Shown here piece by piece: positions 5,826 through 13,532 of a stretch of DNA of 14,092 nt. This DNA is from Nitrososphaeraceae archaeon (lineage in GTDB: Archaea > Thermoproteota > Nitrososphaeria > Nitrososphaerales > Nitrososphaeraceae), in contig JASHSN010000308.1 in NCBI GenBank assembly GCA_030038695.1, positions 1 through 14,092 of the forward strand, given 5' to 3'. The position numbers and the translations under genes were made by a program. Below the pieces are notes generated by a model. It was not told the origin of the DNA. It was given only the letters and a program-made list of their open reading frames with translations, and made no database searches. Positions within the stretch are counted from its first letter, which is position 1. Each line of letters starts with the position of its first letter.

Positions 5826-6533
5826 TTAGAGCGATTGCTTCAACACATATGGGATCTCACTCAAGCTACTGACTGTATATCTTGGACGTTCAAATCCGCT
5901 CAACGGTTCTTGTAATTTGAAAAGTGAGTTTGTGGTCCTGATGGTTTTCATTCCCAGCAGATTTGCCGGCAAGATATCGGTGTCTAGTCTATCGCCAACC
6001 ATAATACAATCCGTTGGGCTTGCCTCAGCAAGACGCATGGCTAAATGGAATATTCTGGGATCAGGTTTTTCCATTCCAACCTCGGAGGAAATAACCTTCA
6101 CCTTGAAGAATCGACTTATGTTAGAATCGTCTAGTAGCCTTACAATATCCTTAGTTTGATTTGCTATTATTCCAAGATCAAACTGCTTGGAAAGAACTCT
6201 GAGGGTTTCTTCTGCATCATCAAAAACGTGGAACAATTTTTGCCGTCCCTCTCTAATTTGAGATTCTAACCTTTGTGCAATAATTTTATCATAACCAGCT
6301 TGACATATTAATTTGCAAATTTCGATTACTAACTCCCTAACACTTCCATTACTTATTTGGCGGTTTCTAATAACGTTGTCTCTTACTGCTTGATAATTTC
6401 GACTATCGATTCTTGCGCCGAACCCATTTAATATCTCTAAGAATTTCACATCAAAATAATTAATAAAATCCCATTCATTTACCAATGTCTGTCCAAGATC
6501 AAAGAATATGACTGGTCTTTTCATACGAATCAT
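5826..6533 (-). CDS. HAD-superfamily hydrolase with altered first motif
   Basis: From ATG 6531-6533 this is a 235-residue haloacid-dehalogenase-type protein (MIRMKRPVIFFDLGQTLV). A TTG at 6590 would add 19 unlikely residues; ATG 6524 (MKRPVIFF) is nearly as good. Motif I is DLGQT, with the nucleophile Asp but Gly in place of the second Asp; the helical cap follows; motif II region is IIANQT; motif III is the Lys in EKPDPRIF; motif IV is VGDRLDTDI, then LGMKTI. Known: HAD phosphatases use the second Asp as general acid/base, so Gly there suggests a weak or different activity, though DxGxT forms exist in some subfamilies. Most similar overall to subfamily I (phosphoglycolate phosphatase-like) proteins. 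Cytoplasmic; substrate unknown; single gene. Confidence 0.88.
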   Translation of the reverse strand: MIRMKRPVIFFDLGQTLVNEWDFINYFDVKFLEILNGFGARIDSRNYQAVRDNVIRNRQISNGSVRELVIEICKLICQAGYDKIIAQRLESQIREGRQKLFHVFDDAEETLRVLSKQFDLGIIANQTKDIVRLLDDSNISRFFKVKVISSEVGMEKPDPRIFHLAMRLAEASPTDCIMVGDRLDTDILPANLLGMKTIRTTNSLFKLQEPLSGFERPRYTVSSLSEIPYVLKQSL

Positions 6534-6796
6534 GTTTGATTGGGGCGCGTGTGAATAGATTCTAAGTAGATTAATGTGTATTGGTCTCAAATTCTGAAAA
6601 ACAATTCACTTTCGATGTCTTATCTACCAGCGAGGATCTAGTTGCTTTCAGATAAAAAACTTTTAAATCCAAGTTGGATATGATGTACTCTAGACCTTAC
6701 ATGCCCCCCTTGAAGACACTATGAATAGGGTTTGGTAGGTTGTAAATACTAGCCAATGAAGCCAGCGAGTATGTTCAATTATTAATAGTCCAAGTG

Positions 6797-7032
6797 CTAT
6801 GTGCATCCAAAGCCAGCAAAGTATACAACAGGTAAAAAGCCAGAATATGAAATTAATAAGCAATTAGCAACTATAAGCGCGACAGTAATAGGAAGAGGAA
6901 GGATTTTGCTTTAATGCCAGTGCGTGATAAGGTGAATGCTTGCTGCGAATGAAAAGTTGTTAATATGCCTATGCTTAAAACCAACCCTAATGTGGCCACC
7001 ATCACGAATACTGTATTTATCCTTGTATTCAT
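6797..7032 (-). pseudogene. Small secreted protein with signal peptide (frameshifted)
   Basis: From ATG 7030-7032 the minus strand encodes MNTRINTVFVMVATLGLVLS, then IGILTTFHSQQAFT, a clean signal peptide with cleavage near QAF. The frame then reads unlike a secreted protein and stops at TAG 6871-6873 (53 residues). In a second frame the same stretch continues as SKILPLPITVALIVANCLLI, then SYSGFLPVVYFAGFGCT, ending at TAG 6797-6799; this looks like the original mature part. A small indel near residue 38 is therefore likely. Such signal peptides are common in exported proteins of Nitrososphaeria, like the one at 228-458. The plus-strand frame over this region is a shadow. Confidence 0.6.
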
Positions 7033-7209
7033 TATACTATCGCTTTTTACTAATCTGTGGTTTTTACAAATTTTCTAAAGCTAAGTGTGTATGCATTGCA
7101 AATCAATTTATTGTTCGTGGTACATGCTTCCGATAAGGCCTTAAGAACATTGTTAACTTACGCCGTTAATCAAGTCTTTAATAGCACTTAAGCGAATGAA
7201 CACTAGAAA

Positions 7210-7215
7210 GGTGAG
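7210..7215 (+). promoter_or_regulatory. Ribosome binding site deciding a GTG start
   Basis: GGTGAG eight bases before GTG 7224 matches the anti-Shine-Dalgarno end of archaeal 16S rRNA (GGTGA core). No such match precedes the internal ATG at 7251, so the GTG start is preferred. Confidence 0.5.
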
Positions 7216-7223
7216 TAGGGAAG

Positions 7224-7547
7224 GTGAGCTCAGACAACAAACAGTTTTTTATGAACCAGCTAATATGGATGGGAATATCTATAGGTATCAGCCTTACACT
7301 TTCGTTGCTGATACCGTTTCCGATATCGATAGTTGCCATCATTGGGACTTTTTTGGTCCTCAATTTCTACCTTAGAAGGAGGATGATCGCGAGAATGGGC
7401 GGTATTAACAATAGTATGATGGGAACAGGAATGTTTGGTCCTACTTCAACTTATGGACCCATGAAATATTATTGTATGAGCTGCGGAACACAGCATAAAC
7501 AAATGGCGTGTCCTAAGTGTGGTTCAAAAATGAAGAGGATAGGTTAA
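7224..7547 (+). CDS. Two-helix membrane protein with C-terminal zinc ribbon
   Basis: A 107-residue protein starting at GTG 7224. Residues about 13-30 (IWMGISIGISLTLSLLI) and 33-49 (PISIVAIIGTFLVLNFY) form two closely spaced transmembrane segments, probably a helical hairpin. They are followed by a basic stretch (RRRMIARM), so the C-terminal half should be cytoplasmic. A Gly/Met-rich linker leads to YCMSCGTQHKQMACPKCG, a zinc ribbon with Cys84, Cys87, Cys96 and Cys99, then basic SKMKRIG. I recall similar short membrane proteins across Nitrososphaeria, but no function is established; it might be a membrane-tethered adaptor or sensor. Coding looks intact. The gene stands alone. Confidence 0.82.
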   Translation: MSSDNKQFFMNQLIWMGISIGISLTLSLLIPFPISIVAIIGTFLVLNFYLRRRMIARMGGINNSMMGTGMFGPTSTYGPMKYYCMSCGTQHKQMACPKCGSKMKRIG

Positions 7548-8036
7548 GCTGCCAAGAGTCAACTGTGCTAGAACTACACACCTTCATACTATTCCTTAAC
7601 AAAATAGTTTGAATCTGAAAAAATACTGTCGGAATAATTCCCGTTACATATTCTTAGCCTATCTTCTCAAACCCGGCATTTGATTGATATACAGAGCTGT
7701 TTTGCATCCATTACATTCTTACTTCTTGCAGTTTAGATGCCTACGCAAGATTTATTGTAGATATTGTGCTAGCTACTATTAAGTCCCTCTTAAAGTAGTA
7801 CTTTCGAGTACTGTGTCTAATAACCACGCAACCTAAGATGACGAGTGGTAACATGCATAGTTGTAATTTTTTTTGGATTTCGACTAACAGTTTATTTCTC
7901 ACACTGGTAGTTTCATAAAAACATCTAGACTTTAGAGAGCAATAAAAAATCTCTTTTGCAAGAAATGTAGGTAATCATAATTTCCAATCTCTTTAGAAAT
8001 AAAAAGACCTGTTAGCATAGGATGCGCCGAAAATCT
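7548..8036. other. Long gap without a recognisable gene
   Basis: Nothing convincing was read on either strand. At 7797-7812, AGTACT-TTCG-AGTACT forms a small 6-bp hairpin with a TTCG loop. The right end borders the 3' end of the minus-strand coiled-coil remnant. Confidence 0.45.
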
Positions 8037-9429
8037 TCAATCTGTTCTCCTCTCGCCAGCTTCACTAATGGGCGTAACATTGCAATCTCCTGCCTTACTG
8101 TTATCAGGTATCTCATTCTTAGGTATGTTTGTACTGTCTCTTTCTACTTCTGTTGCGCTGGTCTGATTTTCCAGGTTTGCTAATTTTTAACTTAATAGTT
8201 CAATTGTTTTCTTTAGGCCGTATTTGTCCAAGCCTGCTTGCAGAGACTCTAAATTGCTATTAACAGATTCCAAATACCAGGCCATGTTAAGTATTTGCTG
8301 GACACTGACTCCAATCTGTAACAGACCAGTCAAGACTTGAGCAACCCCTTTGACAAGCTTAAATTCACTGCGTGTCGTATTCAACTCCCTTTCGTTTTCT
8401 CGATTTCCAGCATAAGACGTTCCAAGAGAGAGTCGTAGCCTAGCTTATTATCGTAATTTTTTGAATGTCTTCCAAAAACTTCTGTAATGCCAGATCTTCA
8501 GGCATATTATTTTCAGCTGCAACTTCCTTTATTGTATAATAGTTTCAGTTCTTTAAGACCAAAGCCCATATCTTTGAGTTGCCTAAATAACAATTCTTTT
8601 TGTCGGTGAATGGATGTGAGTTCCTCACATTCTGCTTGAAGCTTCATTTTCTTAGCAGTTAGCTCTTCTATATTGCTTTCAAGCTTAGCTTGAGATGAAC
8701 ATGATGTTTCCCAATTCGAGACAAATTGTTTTATGGTATCTAAATTATACCCACTTTTTTGCAAGCCTTGAATAATTCCTATTGTCCTTCGAATATCCTC
8801 AGTGGATATTCCAAGCTTGTTCAATTCAACTTTGAGCTCAGAGAATTGTCTAGTTCGGCTAAACTGATCTCTTTCTCGTCAAGAGTCATCATTAATGTAG
8901 TTCGTGCTTCTAATTCGTCTCCTACTTGTTTTTTAATATCTTCTAGTTTTCGCTTTTGGTCACTCTTTTCCTGAATATAATTAGGAATCTCCGAAAGCGG
9001 TATAGAACTTGATAAATCGAGTATCTGTTTTGTGTTATAATCGATATTCTTTGGTTTCAGACCGAGATCCTTGCATTGACTATAAATCTGAGAAACAAAC
9101 TCTCCGAAGTTCTCTTCGTCTACACCTAGATCTTTTAGAATGCTGGCTAGTATAAAACCTATAGCACACTGTGGTGCAGTAATCCCTTATCTTCTGAACA
9201 TTATTCCAAGCTCCCTCAAGGCATCAGCATCAGAAACGGTCAGGTCTCCTCTCTACTTGTTAACCATATTAGATACGGCACCGGAGCTTACCACACGCTC
9301 TGCGTTTACTCTCTGAGTTTACCGTTTAGCCAATCCCGGATTACAGAAGCCCTTACTTCGCTGGGAATCTTTAGTGGCACTATTTATGTCAATACCGTCA
9401 TTTACACAGTTAATAAGGTCAATACCGTC
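8037..9429 (-). pseudogene. Large HTH plus coiled-coil protein of Nitrososphaeria (decayed)
   Basis: Joining minus-strand frames rebuilds one long protein. N-terminal part: IPSEVRASVIRDWLNGKL and SSGAVSNMVN, a helix-turn-helix-like region; then LTVSDADALRELGI, GITAPQCAIGFILASILKDL, GVDEENFGEFVSQIYSQCKD, LGLKPKNI and IPLSEIPNYIQEK; a central coiled coil (KRKLEDIKKQ, LESNIEELTAKKMKLQAECE); then MGFGLKELKLLYN, IKEVAAENNMPEDLALQKFL, and LDKYGLKKTIELLS before a TAA and KLANLENQTSATEVE. Nonsense codons lie at 9253-9255, 9187-9189 and 8187-8189; about five frameshifts fall near 9320, 8838, 8533, 8458 and 8390. The natural end is TGA 8037-8039. Intact relatives I recall are 400-600 residues, highly paralogous and of unknown role, perhaps DNA binding. 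This copy is dead. Confidence 0.85.
9388..9429. repeat. 12-bp direct repeat in the remnant's N-terminus
   Basis: GTCAATACCGTC occurs at 9388-9399 and 9418-9429, exactly 30 bases apart, so on the minus strand DGID is repeated ten codons apart in one frame. It suggests a local tandem duplication at the start of the coiled-coil gene. Confidence 0.5.
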
Positions 9430-9455
9430 GTCGGTTCATAAAGGGCAAAAAACAT

Positions 9456-9476
9456 AGGGAGAAAGCAGGGAGAAAG
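9456..9476. repeat. Short tandem duplication
   Basis: AGGGAGAAAG occurs at 9456-9465 and again at 9467-9476, one base apart. Likely replication slippage in non-coding DNA. Confidence 0.5.
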
Positions 9477-9568
9477 ATGTGTGTGCGGCTGTTACTGTTG
9501 CAAGTGGTTCATCCAGTAATACTTGAATCATCCTCATGACAAACTTATGTTAGGCAGTAAATAAAATA

Positions 9569-9684
9569 TCATTCTCCAGCTATTGACTCAACAATGATGG
9601 ATTTCGACTGGATATGATCAAAGAGCTGCTGGACCAATGCTCTAGTACTTGGCGTCCTTTTCAATTCGTGAAGAACTAACGATA
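9569..9684 (-). other. Unassigned protein-like stretch
   Basis: The minus strand reads HELKRTPSTRALVQQLFDHI then QSKSIIVESIAGE and a TGA at 9569-9571. It looks like coding sequence but has no start codon, overlaps the end of the glycosyltransferase remnant in another frame, and matches nothing I know. It may be another gene fragment. Confidence 0.25.
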
Positions 9685-9985
9685 TCAATGAGCATAAATC
9701 CTAGAGGTACGAGGAACGATGTCGGTTTCTTCATTTTGTATGGACTCAAGCTTTGGTATTTCTCCAGGGTCACGCTGGCCGTCAGCATCTAGAGTGACAA
9801 CGATATCTGGATTATACTTCCCTCAATCAATCCTCTTTTAAGGACTGCTCCTTTCCACTATTGTATTTGTTACGTACCACCCTTGCATTCATAGAAGCTG
9901 CTACCTCTGAGATATTGTCACTGGAACCATCATCCACAAAAATGACGAAGCTAACATACTGTGTGCAATAACGCTTCAGAGCATA
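9685..9985 (-). pseudogene. Family 2 glycosyltransferase, catalytic-domain remnant
   Basis: The minus strand shows YVSFVIFVDDGSSDNISEVA, ASMNARVVRNKYNSGKEQSL, a frameshift, GLIEGS, another shift, then PDIVVTLDADGQRDPGEIPK, and ends at TGA 9685-9687. VDDGSSD and the DADGQ(H)DP metal/nucleotide-sugar motif define the GT-A fold of family 2 enzymes (dolichol-phosphate sugar transferase type). Known: these use NDP-sugars to glycosylate lipids or polysaccharides at the membrane. Here the N-terminal strand (usually V-x-P-x-Y-N-E) and everything after the DxD region are missing, and at least two frameshifts break what remains. It lies 256 bases upstream, on the same strand, of the coiled-coil remnant. 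Confidence 0.8.
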
Positions 9986-10218
9986 TTATCACATACTTAA
10001 TGCTTATATCGATGGATAATACATCTGTTGAAAGCGCATTAAACACTAAAAACACCTCACGGCCCTGATATGGTCATCCTGACAATAGAACAGGTGTTGC
10101 GTTACGAGCTTCCGGTGCACATTCGCACCCGGACAACCCTAGCTGATTTCAATATAGATGATATCAAAAGAAAAAAAGCAATCGCTATACCTATATTATA
10201 GGCATCTGGCGATGGCTA
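9986..10218. other. No gene seen upstream of the glycosyltransferase remnant
   Basis: No protein-like frame was found. At 10111-10133, TCCGGTGC and GCACCCGGA could form a hairpin with one bulged base around a short loop. Confidence 0.4.
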
Positions 10219-10268
10219 GAACGTGGTCACAGGGTGGCCATGCTTTATGCTGTGATCATGTGCTTTCC
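10219..10268. repeat. Dyad repeat, copy 2
   Basis: Bases 10248-10268 repeat 5193-5213 with one mismatch. The left part, CGTGGTCACA (10222-10231), pairs with TGTGATCATG (10251-10260) at 8 of 10 positions, echoing the perfect dyad of copy 1. Spacing between GGTCA and TGCTGTGA is four bases longer than in copy 1. It lies just upstream of the thymidylate kinase promoter area. Confidence 0.45.
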
Positions 10269-10272
10269 GAAC

Positions 10273-10278
10273 GTTTAA
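10273..10278 (+). promoter_or_regulatory. TATA-like box before thymidylate kinase
   Basis: TTTAAA centred about 31 bases before ATG 10307 would start transcription a few bases upstream of that codon, which favours ATG 10307 over the internal ATG 10349. Confidence 0.4.
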
Positions 10279-10306
10279 AGGTGTTCTTACGAGTTCAGTA
10301 CTTTTC

Positions 10307-10966
10307 ATGCAGAGACACGACCCAATTTTAATCGGTGGTAGCTCACTGATGCAAGTTCGCAACGAATTGTTATGTAGGGGAAGAATAATCGTAATCGAGG
10401 GGGGTGACAAGGCTGGAAAACAAACTCAGGCTAGATTATTAGTAGAGTCTCTAAAGCTATCTGGTCGAATGTGCGTTGTGGTGGATTTTCCTGATTATAC
10501 TACTCCTATAGGGAAGGAGATAAAGGCCTTTTTAGAAGGCAACCGGGAATATCCCAATGAATCAAAGCATATGCTTCTATCAGCCAACAGGTGGGAAAGG
10601 AAGAGTGAAATAGAAAGTATGATAAAGAAGGGCACTATAGTGATAATGAACAGATATTACCAATCAAATCTTGTTTACGGTGTCTCAAACGGCCTTAATA
10701 TTAACTGGCTAGCTAACTTGGATAGTGGTTTACCCAAAGAAGACGTAGTTATAGTCCTAGACGTTAGTCATAATGTACTGACTGAACGTTCAACAGAGAG
10801 AGAACTAGACTCATTTGAAAAAAATCAGAAATTGCTTTTAGAAGTAAATAAGAATTATCGCAAACTTGCAAAACAATTCAAATGGAAAATAATCAATGGT
10901 GAAAAAAGTAGGGAGCAAATCCATCAAGAAATAATGAATATTCTCAAAATTATGAGGATAGTCTGA
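10307..10966 (+). CDS. tmk: Thymidylate kinase (dTMP kinase)
   Basis: The 219-residue protein has the P-loop EGGDKAGKQTQ (residues 31-41), the dTMP-binding FPDYTTPIGKEI (61-72), a central helix with SANRWERKSEI, the NRYYQSN segment (115-121) at the place of the usual DR(Y/H)xxS motif, and the lid-like basic helix region ERSTERELDSFEKN. Known: the enzyme phosphorylates dTMP to dTDP with ATP in the cytoplasm, essential for dTTP supply. Asn in place of Asp in the DRY motif is a deviation that may be lineage-specific. Two starts are possible: ATG 10307, supported by a TATA box, or ATG 10349 (residue 15), which has GGTGG ten bases upstream and gives a more typical short N-terminus. Coding looks intact; single gene. 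Confidence 0.9.
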   Translation: MQRHDPILIGGSSLMQVRNELLCRGRIIVIEGGDKAGKQTQARLLVESLKLSGRMCVVVDFPDYTTPIGKEIKAFLEGNREYPNESKHMLLSANRWERKSEIESMIKKGTIVIMNRYYQSNLVYGVSNGLNINWLANLDSGLPKEDVVIVLDVSHNVLTERSTERELDSFEKNQKLLLEVNKNYRKLAKQFKWKIINGEKSREQIHQEIMNILKIMRIV

Positions 10967-11021
10967 TTTTATTCACGGATTGTGGTGTGACTAGAGGCAT
11001 GTCATTTTAGTGGTAGTGCAT

Positions 11022-11092
11022 AGAAAATAGTAAATAAAGTGTTTCTAAGCGTGTAAATGCATTACTTGGAGAAAATAGTAAATAAAGTGTTT
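11022..11092. repeat. 23-bp direct repeat, 48 bases apart
   Basis: The 23 bases at 11022-11044 (starting AGAAAATAGTAAATAAAG) recur exactly at 11070-11092; the second copy continues TCT after one extra T and so carries AGAAAA and TTTTCT at its ends as a small inverted repeat. Two copies only. Origin unknown. Confidence 0.65.
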
Positions 11093-11160
11093 TCTATAGA
11101 TGATCTCAAAGTGTAGACAATGTCGTTATTGGGCTATTAATGACTACAATCGAGATAAAC

Positions 11161-11175
11161 ACGTCAATTTGACGT
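11161..11175. repeat. Perfect 15-base palindrome
   Basis: ACGTCAA and TTGACGT flank a single T. This is the form of a dimeric regulator's binding site, but no adjacent promoter or regulator supports it. Confidence 0.4.
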
Positions 11176-11660
11176 TATCTGGTGATAGCTCCGGTCTTAA
11201 TTAGCGTCCAGAATAACCTTCCTGCTGACCTCAAGGGTGCGAGATACAATTTAGGTCAATTTAGTCTCACCTACAAATCATTTTTTTAGACGAGATGTCG
11301 CTGCTGGTCCAGTTTTACCATATACCGCTAGTTCGTTGCTCACTATCCGGTATCCAGTTATCATATAAAATGGGTAGCTATATTACAGCTGGCTTTTCAT
11401 GACACCACTGGAAAATCCGAAATGTTTCAAACATGTATCCAAAAAGTAAGTTCAGAAGACACAACAGGGTCTCGATTCAAGGGACCGTGACGCTTTTTGA
11501 ATGTGTCACATTGTATTTTTAGAATTCTACGTGGCTGCTGCTCGTGTCATTAATGGAGAACTAACGGAATTCACGGGATTGAGTTTAAATCCCCGATATT
11601 AATCATAATTGATGATCATATTACTTGCATTCTGTAGGGGAGAAGAGTAAAAATGACAAC

Positions 11661-12488
11661 ATGTCGAATGAAGATGGAAAAAACAATCTGAATAAACAAT
11701 CCGCTGCTATTAACTCGACGAGAGATATGATATTGGCCAGTAACGGTAGTAGTGGCAATTCTAGAAAACCGCAACAAGTAACCGTTGACACGGAAACACT
11801 AGTAGCTCAAACTCAAGACAGAATGTGGAGAGCTTTGAAAAGGCGTTACCAGTACGATGCAAATTTGGAACCTGCCCAGGCCTTCCTCCTGAATCACATA
11901 AATTCAAAAATCCCACTTGTAATATTGTACGTGGATTTAGTAGGTTCAACTAATATGAGTATGACCTTGCCTATTGATAAGTTAGTCAGTATAATCAGAG
12001 CGTTCACGTATGAGATGTCTTCGGTAATACAAAGTCATAAGGGATACGTGTTAAAGTACGTTGGTGACGCAGTAATTGCCTTCTTCCCATCAAGCATTAA
12101 CAAATTGCTTGCTTGTGATAATGCCGTCTATTGTGCTCAATCAATGATTACAGTAGTCAGGAATGGAATCAATCCCATTTTGAACCAATATGACTACCCT
12201 GAACTCAGTATAAAGATAGCTATAGATGAGGGTGAAAACACAATTGTCCAATATGGGCATCATAAAAGCTCTCTAATTGATATTCTGAGTTACTGTATGA
12301 GCATAGCTGCAAAAATCACTACAATCACCGAACCTGACAGAATCACAATAGGGGAAGATGTTTACAACTTGCTTCATCCAGCTCTCAAAACGAGATTTAA
12401 GATGATCTCTTTAAAGGATCGCATTCAAGATTGGAAGTATACAAATAGACAGACTGGACAACTTTACAATCTCTATTTGATGGAGTGA
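11661..12488 (+). CDS. Class III adenylate/guanylate cyclase-like protein
   Basis: From ATG 11661 the protein has 275 residues; a TTG at 11625 would add 12. Residue numbers below count from that TTG. The first 60 residues are Asn/Ser/Lys-rich and probably disordered. The cyclase homology domain begins near residue 97: LVILYVDLVGST with metal-binding Asp104, then GYVLKYVGDAVIAFFP with Asp148, then SIKIAIDEGEN, then DILSYCMSIAAKIT, and DRITIGEDVYNLL near the end. Known: these enzymes act as dimers, using two Asp for metals, a Lys/Asp pair for adenine and an Asn and Arg for the transition state. In the V-N-x-A-A-R-L motif this protein has M-S-I-A-A-K-I, so Asn is Ser226 and Arg is Lys230. Activity may be weak, altered or lost. 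No membrane segment or sensor domain is visible. Confidence 0.85.
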   Translation: MSNEDGKNNLNKQSAAINSTRDMILASNGSSGNSRKPQQVTVDTETLVAQTQDRMWRALKRRYQYDANLEPAQAFLLNHINSKIPLVILYVDLVGSTNMSMTLPIDKLVSIIRAFTYEMSSVIQSHKGYVLKYVGDAVIAFFPSSINKLLACDNAVYCAQSMITVVRNGINPILNQYDYPELSIKIAIDEGENTIVQYGHHKSSLIDILSYCMSIAAKITTITEPDRITIGEDVYNLLHPALKTRFKMISLKDRIQDWKYTNRQTGQLYNLYLME

Positions 12489-12891
12489 ACTACCACCTAT
12501 TACCACAAATAAGATGAGGGATATTCGCCAGAGGGGACATATCAGATCAATTTTTTGTTTCTATAAACAACATAACAGAATGATATTCTTTAGGTTAAAC
12601 CAAATTTGTCCTATTTTTTACGATTATGATATGTTGATGGTGTGGCCCTTTACGATTATGACATGTAGGAGGAGTTCGGCCTATCATATCTGCCATCGGG
12701 GTTTTCCAATCAACCCTTACATGAGTCGAGTTCTGGTAACTTTCTGTTGTGTCTTATATAAAAAAAGCTTATCCATTATAGTCTAGCAATAATATAAGAG
12801 CTACCTTTAGCATTATGCGATCTATAGGGTTTCTTGTTTAAATGGCCAAATCTAAAGAAAGCAGTGTTGTCCCTTTTTTGTCCAGAGTTGG
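12489..12891. other. Gap without a recognisable gene, with a tandem repeat
   Basis: A plus-strand frame of 90 codons at 12514-12786 has an unnatural composition (many Cys, His, Tyr, Ile, no pattern) and overlaps a tandem repeat, so I do not call it a gene. Nothing convincing is on the minus strand. Confidence 0.4.
12617..12681. repeat. Imperfect tandem repeat of about 32 bases
   Basis: TTTACGATTATGATATGT at 12617-12634 recurs at 12649-12666 with one change (C for T), and both copies end in a similar G-rich stretch and GGCC. Period 32 bases. Probably a local duplication that has since drifted. Confidence 0.55.
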
Positions 12892-13523
12892 TTACCTAGA
12901 GCCAAGAATATTCTGGCTCATAAAGTCTGAGAATTCTCTTTCAGACATACTTTTTCTTTTCTCTACTAAGGAATGAGTATCGTTACCCACGACATATCCT
13001 AAGTCAGGTTTCTCATTATTATCAGATGTAACTGCTTTGGCTACCGCTTCTGGCTCAGTAATACTCAAAGCAGCCATTCTCAAACATTGTTGTTACTCGC
13101 TCTATTCTTCTTCTCAATAACTCGATATAAGGCGAGGATGGGTCTGCGACGTTTTTTTAGGTTTCAGCATATTGGAAGGTAAATTAGTCTGTATAATGCC
13201 TCGTTCTACAAGTATAACTTTAATGCCAAATTGGTCTAGCTCATATTGCAATGCTTCTGATGCTCCTTTAAGAGCAAATTTAGTGCTTGCGTAATTATCC
13301 TGCCACCCATAGAGCTAATACTATTATGCCCCTCCGTTGCTCTCGCAATACGTATTGTATTACCCTTATGACTCCAAACTACGCTTTTATTTCATCTATA
13401 GAAAAAACTTCTACTGGTCCTAAGTCCATAACCTGCATTCTCAACTACTACATCCATTCTTCTTGGTTTTCTTCTATCATCTTAGTAGCACGATTTATCA
13501 TCTACATCAAGCTGTAAAACTTC
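12892..13523 (-). pseudogene. Second short-chain dehydrogenase (decayed)
   Basis: Joining minus-strand frames gives EVLQLDV, MDVVVENAGYGL, GPVEVFSIDEIKA, FGVIRVIQ, REQRRG, SISSMGGRI, YASTKFALKGASEALQYELD, QFGIKVILVERGIIQTNLPS, then ALSITEPEAVAKAVTSDN, GYVVGND and a C-terminal helix ending at TAA 12892-12894. The NAG, Ser and YxxxK (YASTK) motifs mark a classical SDR of the type that acts on fatty or aromatic ketones. At least four frameshifts, in-frame stops, a deletion between GGRI and YAST, and loss of the whole N-terminal cofactor loop (TGxxxGIG) make it dead. It is clearly a different SDR from the intact one at 3580-4338, which has YDATK and a different C-terminus. Confidence 0.85.
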
Positions 13524-13532
13524 ATACTAATC

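Larger units (their letters stand above)
10967..11660. other. Long gap with short repeats and a palindrome
   Basis: No recognisable gene on either strand. The stretch holds a 23-bp direct repeat pair (11022-11092) and a 15-bp palindrome (11161-11175). A short plus-strand frame near 11365-11490 (ILQLAFHDTTGKSEMFQTCI) and a minus-strand frame starting MITGYRIVSNELAVYGKTGP near 11282-11362 look mildly protein-like but are too short to call. The right end should hold the cyclase promoter; an A/T-rich box is at about 11596-11604. Confidence 0.4.

Noticed and set aside
5813..5830. Small hairpin at the HAD 3' end as a terminator
   Set aside because: Only six base pairs, overlaps the stop codon and lacks a T-run on the coding strand.
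6936..7136. Plus-strand ORF of 66 codons
   Set aside because: It is antisense to a minus-strand gene with a clear signal peptide and has unnatural composition.
7797..7812. Hairpin with TTCG loop as an RNA gene
   Set aside because: The stem is only six bases and each arm is itself a palindrome; no larger fold or promoter is seen.
11022..11092. Possible CRISPR repeats
   Set aside because: Only two copies, A/T-rich low-complexity units, a single 25-base spacer and no cas genes in the window.
12514..12786. Plus-strand ORF of 90 codons
   Set aside because: No domain pattern, odd Cys/His/Tyr content, and it spans a tandem nucleotide repeat.
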